Of a stretch of 64,000 nucleotides of DNA, positions 44,779 through 55,800 are shown one piece after another. The notes beneath the pieces were generated by a model. The model worked only from the letters and a program-made list of their open reading frames with translations. It did not search any database and was not told the DNA's origin. How positions within the stretch are numbered: position 1 is the first letter of the stretch; the number at the start of each line of letters is the position of its first letter. The stretch is from Aquabacterium soli (GTDB lineage Bacteria; Pseudomonadota; Gammaproteobacteria; Burkholderiales; Burkholderiaceae_C), in NCBI RefSeq assembly GCF_003933735.1, contig NZ_RSED01000016.1, positions 426 through 64,425 on the forward strand, read 5' to 3'. The translations under genes and the position numbers were made by a program.

Positions 44779-46879
44779 ACCGGCACGCCATGATCTGAAC
44801 CCGTCCACGGACGCCACCGCCGCGCTGCGCCTGCACACCCGCCATGCGCTGGCCGATGTGGCGCGACGCCTGGCCCGCAGCCTCGCCGCGCGCTTGATGC
44901 CTTCGCCTGCCGCCGTGGGGGCCGGCCAGGGCGCTGACGATCTGGCGCAGGCCTTGCGCTTCGTGGATGACTACGAGGCCAGCCTGCCCCGCTTGCCCGT
45001 GGAGGCCGCCTGGCCTGAACACCATCCATTGAACCGCCTGTCGCAACTGCCCTCTGCAGGGCAGCCGCCTTCCTCCCGTGTGCTGGTGGACCTGGTGCTG
45101 CTGGCCTGCCTGCCCGAGGCCCACGAAGGGCTGGCCACGCTGTGTCGCCTGGTGCACCCGGCCCAGCAACCCTGGCCCACGGCGGCCCTGGCCCTGCACT
45201 GGCTGGAGCATGAGGCCGGCGCCGACGTGGATGCCTGCACCACGCGCGATGCCATCGAAGACCTGCTGTGCCACGGCCCGCTGGCCCGCCTGGGCCTGCT
45301 CAGGCTGGAGGGCGACGGCCCCTGGCATGGCCGCACGCTGCGCGCGGCGCCCTTCGTGTGGGCGGCCCTGACCGGCCGTGCCCCGGCGGGCGACGACGCC
45401 CGTTTGGCCGTGGGCTATTCGCAGGTGCCCGGGCTGGAAGCCTGGCTGGCGCAGGCCGATGTGCGCCAGGCCGTGCTGGCCCTGCAGCGTGGCCTGCCCT
45501 GCCAGGTGCTGCTGGTGGGCGGCGACGCCGCCATGCGCCACACCCGCGCCCGCGCACTGCTGGGCGCCGCGCACACCAGCGCCGTGCTGGCACCGCTCGA
45601 CGAGGCCGACACGGCCCAGCGAGAGAATCGCATCGCCCAGGCCCTGGCCGCGGCCTGGCTCTACCAGTCCTGCCTGTGGCTGGAGGATCGGCACAGCGAA
45701 ACAGCCGACACACCCACGACCACGGGCGATGACCAGCCCACCCTGGCCCAGGCCCTGCCCATCATCACCTCGGCCGCGTCCGAGCGCCGCTGCCCGGTGC
45801 TTGATCTGCCGCAGATCCGCCTGTCCGTGCAGCCCCTGGCCGCGGTGGCCCGCCGCGCACTGTGGCAGGCACTGCTGCCGCAGCTGGGAGACCAGGTGCC
45901 GCAGTTGGCCGCGCGCTACCCCATCGAGCCTGACGATGCGCGTGACGTGGTCCGCGACCTGTCGCTGCGCCAGCGCCTGCAGGGCCACCCACTGGCACTC
46001 GACGATGTGGGCGCCTGCGTGCGCGCCCGCACCGCCTGGCATGCGCGCCCCGGCATCAGCCGCGTGCTGCCGCAGGCCGACTGGTCTGCGCTGCTGCTGC
46101 CGCCTGCGGCCATCGAGCCGCTGCAGGCGGCGGTGCGCCGCGTGACGCAGCAGATCACCGTGCTGGACGACTGGGGCTTCGCCCAGGGCCGCACCGGGCG
46201 CCGCGGCGTGCGCATGCTGTTCTACGGCCCGCCCGGCACGGGCAAGACCCTGGCCGCCGAAGTGATGGCCCGCGCCCTGGGCGTGGACCTGCTGGTGGTC
46301 GACCTCTCGGCCCTGGTCTCCAAGTACATCGGCGAAACCGAGAAGAACCTGGCCGCCGTGTTCGACGTGGCCGAGCGCTCACGGGCTTTGCTGCTGTTCG
46401 ACGAGGCCGACGCGCTGTTCGGCAAGCGCACCGATGCCCAGGATGCCCACGACCGCTACGCCAACATGGAGACGGCCTACCTGCTGCAGCGGCTGGAGCG
46501 CTACGAAGGGGTGGCCGTGCTCACCACCAACCTGCGCGGCCAGCTCGACAAGGCCTTCACGCGCCGCTTCGAGACCATCGTCGAGTTCGCCGAGCCCGAC
46601 GCCGTCGTGCGCGAGGCCTTGTGGCGGCTGCACCTGCCAGCCGCCGCCCCCCTGGCGCCCGATGTGAACCTGCGCGAGCTGGCCGAGTGGTACGCCATCG
46701 CGGGGGCCCAGATCAAGAACGCCGCGCTGGCGGCCGCTTTCCTGGCCGCCTCAGCGCAGGAGCGCATTGCACAGCGCCATTTCCTCTGGGCCATCGAACG
46801 CGAGTTCGACAAGGCCGGCCGTGCCCACCCGGGCTTTCCATCGCAGCACGCACCCGACCCCGACAGGAGCACCGCATGA
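44771..46879 (+). CDS. AAA+ ATPase, Pvc15-like
   Basis: A 702-residue protein. A single AAA+ module lies at about 450-640: Walker A GPPGTGKT (486-493), Walker B LLLFDEADALFGKR (D544, E545), sensor-1 region VLTTNLRGQLDKAFTRRF and arginine-rich second half. The first 400 residues are a helical N-domain. Such ATPases (Pvc15/Afp15) are needed for assembly or effector loading of eCIS particles. ATG 44771 overlaps the end of the preceding gene by eight bases. Confidence 0.92.
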   Translation: MNEPARHDLNPSTDATAALRLHTRHALADVARRLARSLAARLMPSPAAVGAGQGADDLAQALRFVDDYEASLPRLPVEAAWPEHHPLNRLSQLPSAGQPPSSRVLVDLVLLACLPEAHEGLATLCRLVHPAQQPWPTAALALHWLEHEAGADVDACTTRDAIEDLLCHGPLARLGLLRLEGDGPWHGRTLRAAPFVWAALTGRAPAGDDARLAVGYSQVPGLEAWLAQADVRQAVLALQRGLPCQVLLVGGDAAMRHTRARALLGAAHTSAVLAPLDEADTAQRENRIAQALAAAWLYQSCLWLEDRHSETADTPTTTGDDQPTLAQALPIITSAASERRCPVLDLPQIRLSVQPLAAVARRALWQALLPQLGDQVPQLAARYPIEPDDARDVVRDLSLRQRLQGHPLALDDVGACVRARTAWHARPGISRVLPQADWSALLLPPAAIEPLQAAVRRVTQQITVLDDWGFAQGRTGRRGVRMLFYGPPGTGKTLAAEVMARALGVDLLVVDLSALVSKYIGETEKNLAAVFDVAERSRALLLFDEADALFGKRTDAQDAHDRYANMETAYLLQRLERYEGVAVLTTNLRGQLDKAFTRRFETIVEFAEPDAVVREALWRLHLPAAAPLAPDVNLRELAEWYAIAGAQIKNAALAAAFLAASAQERIAQRHFLWAIEREFDKAGRAHPGFPSQHAPDPDRSTA

Positions 46880-48264
46880 GCACCCTGACCCAATACTGGA
46901 TCGACGAAGCCATCCGCCTGGACCTGGCCCTGGGCGCTGTCCGCACTGACAGCGGCAGCGCGCGCCTGGCGCAGGCCAGCGCGCAGGCGCAACACCGCAT
47001 CGCCTCGGACGCCGTGAGGCTGGCCTCCGACACCGTGGCCCTGGCGCGCAAGGCCCTGGCCGGCATCCCCACACCCGCCGATGGCGATCCGCTGCTGCTG
47101 GCCATGAGCCAGGCCCTGATCGCCTGGCACGAGGCCCTGCACACCCAGGCCAGCACCGACCTGGCCCTGCAGACGGCCAAGGCCGAGGTGGAGCGCCTGC
47201 AGGCCCTGCAAGCCGCGCTTGAACTGGCGCTGGCCGAGGCGCGCAGCGCGCAGCAGCTTGAAAGCAAGGCCGCCCTGCAGCGCGCCACGGCCATCGCGGC
47301 GCTCGAGGCCGGTGGCCGCTGGGCCACACTGGCGGCCGATGCGGCCCAGGCCCTGAGCGCGTCCGAAGCCGGTGCGCGTGCCCGCGTGGAGGGAGAGTTC
47401 CCCACCCACGCCACCGCCAGCAAGAACTTCCTGGCACGGGTGCGCGCCCGCCGCGCGCTGGTGCTGGACAGCGCCAGCCAGGCACAGGACGTGGCCAACG
47501 CCAGTGCCACGGCCAGCACGGCCGCCTTGACGCAGGCCCAGCGCCAGTTCGACCAGGCCTGGCAGGCCGTGCGCGCGCTGGTCGACACCGCCCCGCGCCT
47601 GGCCGATGACCGCGACACCTTGGTCCGCCTGGCCGCGCTGCCGGCAGCACACCCCGCCGCTCCGGCCAGTTACCCGATCCTCACCCCCGCCCAGCACGAC
47701 GAGCTCTTTGATGCCTCGCTCAAATCCGCGCGCGAAGCGGCCCTGGTCAAGCTGACCGCCGCCGACGAGGCCGAGAAGGACTGGCGCCTGGCGCAGGCCA
47801 CCTACGACAAGGCCTTGAACGTCGCCCTCAAGGCGAACCCGGGCAAGACCGTGGACGATCTCAACGGTGCCGAGGTCAAGACCGAGTTCGATGCGCTGGT
47901 CGCCAAGACCGAGGCGCGCGCCACCAAGCGCGCCGAACTCACCGCCGATCCCGCGGCCTACGCCATCTTGCAGGCCTGGTTCGCCGCCGTGCCCGAGCTG
48001 CTGTGGGACACCCTCGACCAGCTCGACAACGCCATCGCGCGCCTCCTGGTGTTCAAGGGGGCGCCCACGCCGGCCCAGCGCCTGCAGGACCTGGCCGCGC
48101 GCGAGACCGACCTGGTCAACGCGCTGAGCGCCGCGCGCCTGGCGGCCCGCACCCAGCGCATCGCCGAGCAGGCGGCGTTGCGGGCGCTGGGCCATTGGCA
48201 GGCCGAGCAGGCCACGGCCGCGCGCCGCGCCAAGGCGGCCTCGCGTGACACCGCACCCCTGTAG
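46876..48264 (+). CDS. Long alpha-helical eCIS-associated protein of unknown function
   Basis: A 462-residue, almost wholly helical Ala/Gln/Glu/Leu-rich protein, ATG overlapping the ATPase stop by four bases. It has two long coiled-coil-like tracts (about 70-165 and 160-245) and a C-terminal helical bundle, with no signal peptide or membrane segment. Its composition resembles phage tape-measure proteins or fibre shafts more than the gene at 43222 does. It belongs to the operon by coupling; no family was recognised. Confidence 0.6.
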   Translation: MSTLTQYWIDEAIRLDLALGAVRTDSGSARLAQASAQAQHRIASDAVRLASDTVALARKALAGIPTPADGDPLLLAMSQALIAWHEALHTQASTDLALQTAKAEVERLQALQAALELALAEARSAQQLESKAALQRATAIAALEAGGRWATLAADAAQALSASEAGARARVEGEFPTHATASKNFLARVRARRALVLDSASQAQDVANASATASTAALTQAQRQFDQAWQAVRALVDTAPRLADDRDTLVRLAALPAAHPAAPASYPILTPAQHDELFDASLKSAREAALVKLTAADEAEKDWRLAQATYDKALNVALKANPGKTVDDLNGAEVKTEFDALVAKTEARATKRAELTADPAAYAILQAWFAAVPELLWDTLDQLDNAIARLLVFKGAPTPAQRLQDLAARETDLVNALSAARLAARTQRIAEQAALRALGHWQAEQATAARRAKAASRDTAPL

Positions 48265-48291
48265 TCCCTGCCGTTGCTGGAGCCCCAGACC

Positions 48292-49149
48292 ATGAACCTC
48301 AAAGACCTGTCGCCCTCCGGCTGCCTGGACACGGCCGACAGCCAGCGCTGCGACGCCACGCTGCCAGACAACCCGCAGTGCACGCTCAACGTCCACTTCG
48401 GCATGATGCTGGGCGTGGACGAGCTGCGCACCGAGCAGGGCTTCCACATCGGCCGTTCACGCCGTCATCAGCGCCTGCTGCATGGCACCGGCGTGGTGGC
48501 TGGCTATCCGCTCGCGTTCGATGACGAGACCTTCGACCTGCAGGTGGGCCCCGGCCTGGCCATCGACGCGCTGGGCCGTGACCTGGCGCTCGAGGCCGGC
48601 CAGTGCGTCAACCTCGTGCAGTGGTGGCTCAGGCACCAGCAAGATGAAGCCTTCGACGACCTGGCCAGCCTGGAGGACGCCACCATCGACCTGGATGTGC
48701 GTGTCTGCTACAGCACCTGCCTGAGCAGCCCCGTGCCCGCCATCGCCGAGCCCTGTGCGGGCAACGCATCGGACATCGCCTACTCACGCGTCTGCGAAAC
48801 CGTGAGCTTGCTGCTGCGCCGCCGCGTGCCGCCGGTCGATGCGCCCACCCCGGCTCCGGCCGATCCCAATGTGCCCGACGCCATCCCCCCTGCCGAGGTG
48901 CCCTCGATCACCGAGGCCGCGAAGACCCATGCAGGCCTGGCCCTGCTGCTCTCGCAGATCGACACCACGCCGCCCGACCCCATCGACACGGCCGACCTGT
49001 GCCTGACCCTGGCCACCTTGCGCGGCGTGCACCTCAAGAAGGACGCCGACGGCTGGACCGCCACGCTCGATGCGATCGACCTGGGCACCCGACCGCTGCT
49101 GCTGTCCACCGGCGTGCTGCAGCAGCTCCTGCTGCCTTTGCTGGCGTAG
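48292..49149 (+). CDS. eCIS-associated protein, short member of a paralogous pair
   Basis: A 285-residue protein, ATG 48292 preceded by CTGGAG. Residues about 32-110 carry the pattern NVHFGMMLGVDELRTEQGFH, LLHGTGVVAGYPLAF and VGPGLAIDALGRDL. The same pattern starts the next protein (LTRLHYFDGKFLKADALAQE, GVVHGLGIGL, GGGLAITPAGHFVL). The rest of the protein is not conserved and contains a Pro/Ala-rich linker. The shared domain probably contacts a common partner; function unknown. Confidence 0.6.
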   Translation: MNLKDLSPSGCLDTADSQRCDATLPDNPQCTLNVHFGMMLGVDELRTEQGFHIGRSRRHQRLLHGTGVVAGYPLAFDDETFDLQVGPGLAIDALGRDLALEAGQCVNLVQWWLRHQQDEAFDDLASLEDATIDLDVRVCYSTCLSSPVPAIAEPCAGNASDIAYSRVCETVSLLLRRRVPPVDAPTPAPADPNVPDAIPPAEVPSITEAAKTHAGLALLLSQIDTTPPDPIDTADLCLTLATLRGVHLKKDADGWTATLDAIDLGTRPLLLSTGVLQQLLLPLLA

Positions 49150-49210
49150 TGCCTGCGCGTTGCCACAGCCCCACCCGACATCCACCCACCACCATCCACC
49201 GAGGTTAGCC

Positions 49211-52200
49211 ATGGGCAATCAGAACGACATCACGGCCGGCTCCGTCGAGCTGGACACGCAAGACGGCGTGGCCTTCATCGAGCAGGCCAGCCCGCTGACC
49301 CGGCTGCACTACTTCGACGGCAAGTTCCTCAAGGCCGATGCGCTGGCGCAGGAGCAGGCCTACCACCGCACCCAGGTGCGCCTGAGCAACCTGGCGGGCG
49401 GCTGGGGCGTGGTGCATGGCCTGGGCATCGGCCTGACGGGTGATCAGCTCACCGTGGGGGGCGGCCTGGCCATCACGCCGGCCGGCCACTTCGTGCTCGC
49501 GGTGGGTGACGTGCAGGCCAGGATCGCCGACCTGCTCAAGGTGGCCACGGCCAGCGTCACGCCGGGCGGCAACGCCGAGTTCGGCGAATGCGCCGGCAAG
49601 CCCGCAGGCGGTGTGCAGGAAACGGCTGCGCTGGGCCTGTACGAGATCACGGTCGGTCCCATCGAAGGCCTGTGCGGCAACGAGCCGGTGTACGGCGCCC
49701 TGTGCGAATCGGCCTGCGTGTCGGATTCACGCCATCCCTGGTGGCGCGAAGGCCTGGTGCTGCGCCTGCGCCCCATCACGCTCAAGCTGCCTGTGAGCAC
49801 CAGCGTGCCCTTCAGCACCGTGCACCTGCGCAACCGCATGGCCTCGGCCTACTTCGCGGTCGAGCCGGGCTCGACACCGCCTGCCCTGAGCGCCTCGGGC
49901 CTGGCCAGCGGCGTGTGGTGCCAGCCCGCCAGCCTCTATGGGCGCGACGAGGTCGTGCTCGGCCTGCTGGCCCGCGACGGGGGCGTCAACCGGGTGATCG
50001 ACGCCTGGTCGGGCCGGCGCGAGCGCATGGAGGCACAGGCGCGCGGCCACTGGCAGGGCCGCATGGCCATGCGGCCGTGGAACGTCTACCTCGCGCAGAT
50101 CCTGCAGTTCCAGTGCCAGCTCTCGGGCGTGTTCAGCGACAGCGACGTGGTCGTGACCGTGCCGGACGACTGCGACCAGATCCGCGCCGTGCTCGACGAG
50201 ACGCGCAAGGAAATCGAGGCCCTGCAGAAGACCTACGCCGACAGCACCAAGAAGCTCGTCGAGGCCCTGGCCGGCGGCAAGCCCAGCAAGGAAGAAGCCC
50301 AGCAACTGGCCGACCAGGTGCAGGGCAGCTACGCCGATCTGTTCGAGCTGTCCGAGAAGCTGTCGGGGGTGGAGGCCGGGCAGGGCGCCTTGCCCGCCAA
50401 CCGCCTGCTGCTCAACAGCGGCTTCGTGCAGTTGCCGCCGGCCGGCTACCTGCCGGTGCAGCCGGGCAAGACACCGCTGGCCGAGCAGCTCTCGCGCCTG
50501 TTCGGCGAGGGCGTGCGCCTGTTCCTGCGCGCCGCCCGCGCCGATGTGCTGCCGCACCTGCTGGAAGAAGCGCAGCACATGGAGCGCATCTCGCTCACCA
50601 AGGGCCTGGACCTGCCCAGCGCGCTGGAGGAGGTCGAGATCTTCGTGCCGGATGGTCAGGCCGTGTCGGTGGCCGAGCAGCACCCCGGCACCTGGTGGTC
50701 GGTGGACATGAGCACGCAGGCCATCACCTTGCTGTCGGACCTGGTGTCCGCCGGCGAGGAAACCGAGCAAGAAGCCGAGGCGCAAGATGCGGCCACCAGG
50801 CTCAAGGCCCAGGCGGCCGAAGCCAAGCTGGCGAAGGCCGGCAAGGCGAGCGCGCCAGCCCAGCCGGCCGGCCTGCGCATCAACACCAGCCAGAAGGCCG
50901 GGGATGCCGCCCAGCTGCAGCTGGCCGACGACGGCAAGCTGCCGCTGCAAGGCCTGGCCCGTACCGAAGGCGGACGCGAGGACGACAGCGTCGGCCTGGC
51001 GCTGGCCGTGTCGCTGGACCCTGATGCGGCCTACGACCCCTATGGCCAGACCACCTACACCCAGAGCCTGCGCCGATCCCTTGCCCGCTACAAGCAGGTG
51101 CAGGACACCGAGGGCGGCGAGAACGATGAGGAGGGCCGAAACCTTGCGCTCTCGCTCTACCTGGCCGCCGACATCGCCACCGATCCCTTCGATCTGGCCG
51201 TGGGCGACGAGACCACGCTCAAGGCCGAACTGCGCGAGCTGATCCGCTTCGGCGACTTCGGCATCGTGGCCGATGTGCGCCTGTCCGGCACGCTGTCGGT
51301 GCTCTCGCGCCAACCCAAGGGCCAGGGTCGCACCGTGCTGATCGTGGAGGTCGACCTGGTCACCAGCGTCAAGGTCATCCGCCAGAACGGCCAGACCCAG
51401 ACGCGCAACACCCGGCTGGTGCAGCGCCTGGGCCTGGTGCGCCAGGGCGATGGCGCCACCGGTGTGCTGCTGATCGACGACGAGCAGTTCGACGAGAAGT
51501 CGCCCCCGCTCCACATCGACTGGGACGACACGCCGCGCCTGGCCACCGTCACGATGAGCCGCGCCGCACCGCAATCGGCCCTGGGCCACATGCTGCGTGC
51601 CATGAGCACCGGCCACGCCGACATCTACGTCGGTGACCAGCAGACGGACGAGGGTGACGTCGCCGGCACGATCACCCTGGCCAGGCTGCAGGGCCTGAAC
51701 CAGGCGCCGCAGCCCGGCAGCGCCATCGGCGCCCAGGCGCTCAACACCCTCGTGAGCCTGTCGGAGGCCACCAGCGACAGCGCTTTCCTGGCGCGTGCGC
51801 GCAAGCGCCTCTTTCCGTCGCTGGAGTCCTCAGGGCAGCAGGACATCACCGCCGTGCTCGACTGGGTGCTGTTCCGCCGCCGCCGTCCTACCTTCTGCGA
51901 CCCGGTCTGCGTGGCGCCGCCCAAGGCCGATGTCGAGGCCTTCCAGGTCTGGCACATCAAGGTCGCGACGAGGAAGGAGCTGCAGGCCCTGCGCAGCGCG
52001 CTGGACCAGGACGACGCCGATGCCCTTGCCCAGTTCAAGCTCCAGCCCGTGGGCGTGCTGCGCTACCTCAACGACAGCACCCAGCCCGAAGAAACCGCGG
52101 CCAAGGTGAACGCCATGTGGCAGCAGGCCTCGCCGGGCAGCCAGGTGGTGCTGGGCCGGGCCTGGGAGACCACGCCCACCGCCGGCCAGGGCTGGCAGAA

Positions 52201-52804
52201 CCACTTCCGCCTGCGCGCCATGCTGGAGCAGATCGCCAGCCTGACCACGCCGCCGCCGCAGGGCGATGGCAGCGTCACCACGCTGGCCAAGGCACCGGCC
52301 CCGCTGGCCGGCCAGTCGCTCGATGGCGGCTTCATCGTCGTGACCACCGGTGCCAAGGAAGACACCGTGACCAACCGGCACCGCGTGCTGCTGGTGGGCA
52401 ACGGCCTGTGGTCCGACGTGGAGCCCAGCTTCGAGAAGGGCGATCCGGCCGGGGCCTTCAAGGAGCTGTCCGAGCTGATCAAGTCCGAAGGCGAGGTGGT
52501 GATCGATCTCACGCTCGAGGTGAAGAACAACACCCTGACCAAGGCGCAGCAGGACAAGCTGGCCGAGGCCGACAAGGCCTGGATCCTGCAGAACGGCGGC
52601 GGCGAGACACCGTACTCGCAGACCGCCTACGGCCTGCAGTCGCAATCGGTGGGCGCAGGCGAAAAGCCCGCACAGCAGACCGATGCCGTGGCCGACACCC
52701 TGGGCGCCAGCGTGGCGGCGGCCTACACCGTGCCCATCACGGACCTCGGCGATGGCGCCGACGTGATGACCGTGATCGTCTACGAGCCGATCTACCCGCA
52801 GTAA
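49211..52804 (+). CDS. Large eCIS-associated protein, long member of the pair
   Basis: A 1197-residue protein; ATG 49211 follows CACCGAGGTTAGCC. The N-terminal domain (about 27-103) matches the upstream 285-residue protein. A coiled-coil-like charged stretch (about 320-385), a long beta-rich central section and further alternating domains follow. It has no signal peptide or membrane segment. Size and position after the ATPase fit a tail-fibre or cargo-adaptor role, but no known fibre family is recognised. The pair is the largest part of the operon without an assigned function. Confidence 0.55.
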   Translation: MGNQNDITAGSVELDTQDGVAFIEQASPLTRLHYFDGKFLKADALAQEQAYHRTQVRLSNLAGGWGVVHGLGIGLTGDQLTVGGGLAITPAGHFVLAVGDVQARIADLLKVATASVTPGGNAEFGECAGKPAGGVQETAALGLYEITVGPIEGLCGNEPVYGALCESACVSDSRHPWWREGLVLRLRPITLKLPVSTSVPFSTVHLRNRMASAYFAVEPGSTPPALSASGLASGVWCQPASLYGRDEVVLGLLARDGGVNRVIDAWSGRRERMEAQARGHWQGRMAMRPWNVYLAQILQFQCQLSGVFSDSDVVVTVPDDCDQIRAVLDETRKEIEALQKTYADSTKKLVEALAGGKPSKEEAQQLADQVQGSYADLFELSEKLSGVEAGQGALPANRLLLNSGFVQLPPAGYLPVQPGKTPLAEQLSRLFGEGVRLFLRAARADVLPHLLEEAQHMERISLTKGLDLPSALEEVEIFVPDGQAVSVAEQHPGTWWSVDMSTQAITLLSDLVSAGEETEQEAEAQDAATRLKAQAAEAKLAKAGKASAPAQPAGLRINTSQKAGDAAQLQLADDGKLPLQGLARTEGGREDDSVGLALAVSLDPDAAYDPYGQTTYTQSLRRSLARYKQVQDTEGGENDEEGRNLALSLYLAADIATDPFDLAVGDETTLKAELRELIRFGDFGIVADVRLSGTLSVLSRQPKGQGRTVLIVEVDLVTSVKVIRQNGQTQTRNTRLVQRLGLVRQGDGATGVLLIDDEQFDEKSPPLHIDWDDTPRLATVTMSRAAPQSALGHMLRAMSTGHADIYVGDQQTDEGDVAGTITLARLQGLNQAPQPGSAIGAQALNTLVSLSEATSDSAFLARARKRLFPSLESSGQQDITAVLDWVLFRRRRPTFCDPVCVAPPKADVEAFQVWHIKVATRKELQALRSALDQDDADALAQFKLQPVGVLRYLNDSTQPEETAAKVNAMWQQASPGSQVVLGRAWETTPTAGQGWQNHFRLRAMLEQIASLTTPPPQGDGSVTTLAKAPAPLAGQSLDGGFIVVTTGAKEDTVTNRHRVLLVGNGLWSDVEPSFEKGDPAGAFKELSELIKSEGEVVIDLTLEVKNNTLTKAQQDKLAEADKAWILQNGGGETPYSQTAYGLQSQSVGAGEKPAQQTDAVADTLGASVAAAYTVPITDLGDGADVMTVIVYEPIYPQ

Positions 52805-52830
52805 GGCCTGCAGCGCACAGGAGATCCGCC

Positions 52831-55800
52831 ATGGCCACCGCCCCACCCGTTGCCGACACGAAGAAGCCTGCGCCTCAGCCGGCGGAGAAGAAGGACGGCC
52901 CGGCCGCGGCGGGTGGGCAGAAGGCGGCGGGCGGTGCGGCCAAACAGGGCGCAGACAAACAGGGCGCGCAGGACAAGGTCACGCCCCAGCAGCGCGTGGA
53001 CCGCATGGCGGTGCGCGCCAAGCTGAGCGTCAGCGAGCCGGGCGATGCCGTCGAGAAAGAGGCGGACCAGGTGGCCGAGCGGGTCAGCCGCAAGGTGGCC
53101 GAGCCGGCACCGGCCCAGAAGGAAGACGCTGCCCCTGCTGCGGGTGGCGCCGCCAAGGCCGGCGCGGCCAAGCCCCCCAGGCCACAGGAGCAGGCCGCGA
53201 AGCAGCCCATTGCCCGCACCGCCAGCGGCGCGGTGCCCGCCCTGCGCCAGGCGGCCTCGCCCAACGAGGCCAAGGACAGACAGCAACAGGGCGCGGTGGG
53301 GGCGGCGGCCGCGCGCCAGGATCCCAACGACACCCAGTCCCGCATCAAGCAGCAACTCGGCCAGGGCGAGTCGCTGCCCGAGAACCTGGCGCCCCGCCTG
53401 GAGCAGCAGTTCGGCCACGACTTCTCCAACGTGCGCATCCACCACGACGGTCAGGCCGATGTGCTCAGCAAGGAGCTGGCCGCCAAGGCCTTCACCGTGG
53501 GCAGCGACATCTTCTTCGCCAGCGGCCAGTACCAGCCCGGCACGCCCGCCGGCCTGCAGCTGCTCGCGCACGAGCTGACGCACGTTGTGCAGCAGAAGGA
53601 CAGCGTGCCCGCCGTGCACCGGCGCGTCGATCCTTCGCTGGCCTCCACCTACGTGGCCAATGCCAGCACGCCGGGTGCAGAAACCGCCCTGGGCACGCTG
53701 CAGATTCCCGGGGTCAAGTCGCGCCACCTGCCGCTGTACGCCAGCCTGGCCGCGGCCGGCAACCTCAAGCGCGTCAAGGGCTATGGCCGCGACGGCGCCA
53801 ACCAGCGCTCGGTGTGGAACAGCACCATCCAGGTGCCCGAGGCGGCCGTGCGCAGCCAGCTCACCGCGCGCAGCATCGCGCCGCCGGGCAACAACACCGA
53901 CAAGGTCGCGATCACGCTGGGCGGGCGCAACTACAAGCGCACCATCCCCGAGCTCCAGGCCATGCTCAAGATCCCCGAATGGGGCCGGCGCGGCACCCGG
54001 CCGGCCAACGGCTTCCAGGTCGACCACATCGTCGAGCTGCAGGTGTCGGGGCAGATGGGCAGTGGCGTGGGCAACTCGATCGAGAACATGGAGCTGCTCG
54101 ACCAGCCCAGCAACAGCAGCTCCGGCGGGCAGATCCGCAGCGGCATCTACACCCGCGTCGATGCCTACCTGGCCACCTTCACGCCACGGCCCGACCGCGG
54201 CGCCTTCCTGCGCACCACCGACGTCGTCTTCGAGCGTGTCGAGGCCAATGGCGGCGCGGGGGCGCCGGCCGGCGCCTCCGCCTGGTGGAGCAAGGCCGAC
54301 ATCGAAGGCGCCGAACCACTGGCCACGGCCCAGCCCGCGCCGCCCACGCGTGAGGGCCGGCCGGACGAGTTCATCCTGTCCTCATCGGCCGGGGGCATCG
54401 AGGTGGGGCGCTTTCGCCACGACCCGGCGGTGACCACCATCACGCCCCAGGGCGCGGCCGCACGGCGCCTGGCCGGCATGGTGATCCAGTCGATCACGCT
54501 GCAGGACGCCGGCACCGGGGCGGCCGCCACGGTGGGCTCCATCCAGGCGCAGTGGGACCTGCCGCCCGACTGGCAGCCCGCCGATCCCAACGTGACGATG
54601 AGCCTGGCCGGTGATGGCGACTACCGTGGCTACCCCGCGCGCATCCCCACGCCCGCGCTGGAGTTCCGTCACCTCAGCCCCGTCGCCTTCGACAGTGTTT
54701 CGGCCGACGATGGCCAGCTCAAGGCACAGGGCCAGCTCACGCCCTCGCTGCCCATCTTCGGCGCGCCCATCAGCGTCACGCTGCAGGGGCGCGATGTCAC
54801 CTTTTCCATGGACTACAGCGCGGGTGATCTGCGCCTGCCCATCCCGGGCCTGAGCATCGACGACTCCACCGTGCGCCTGTTCTACTCGTCCGAGCGCGGG
54901 CTGGGCGTCGGCGGCCAGGTGTTCTTCTCGGTGGCCCGCGTGGGCAGCGGCGATCTGAGCGCGAGCTTCTCGACCGGGCAGGGCATCGGCCTGGAGGGCG
55001 CCTTCAACTTCGACAGCCGGCTGTTCGACCGGGCCCGCGTGCGCGCCTGGTGGCGCCAGGGCGAGATGGGGGCGGAAGGCACCATCGGCATCGATCAGCC
55101 CGACAAGATCAAGGGCATCCGCAGTGCCAGCCTCACGGTGGGCGTCACCGGCAACGACTGGTCTTTCACGGGCAACGCGGCCCTGTCGGTGCCAGGGGTC
55201 AGCGACGCCACGGTCAGCGTGCGCAAGACCGACCAGGGCATGGTGTTCGATGGCGATGTGAACCTGTCGTCCAGCGCGCTGGTGCGCTCGGGCCGCATCC
55301 ATGTCAACGCCACCGAGCAGGCCGAGGGCTACAAGCTGTCGGCCACGGGCACGGCCCAGCCCAACATCCCCGGGGTCGATTCCCAGCTGGAGGTGAGCTA
55401 CGACGACGGGGCCTTCACGGCCAGCTTCAGCGGGGCCTATGCGCGAGGGATGATGTCCGGCAATGTCACGGTGGGGGTCACCAACCGCAGCGTGGACGAG
55501 CAGGGCAACCTGGGCGGCCTGGGTGATCCGGACGCGCCGCTGGTGGTGTATGGCAGCGGCAGCGCCACGATGCGCATCGCGCCCTGGCTGCAGGGCACGG
55601 CCGGCATCAGGTTCTCGCCCACCGGCGAGGTGACGGTGTCCGGCGAGATCGGCCTGCCCGGCTCCATCGAGATGTTCCCGCGCCAGGAGATCAACAAGTC
55701 GCTCTTCAGCCTGTCCACGCAGATCCCCATCGTGCCCGGCATCGTGGCCGAAGTGGGCGGCAACCTGTCGGCCAAGGCCGGCATCGGCCCGGGCGTGTTG

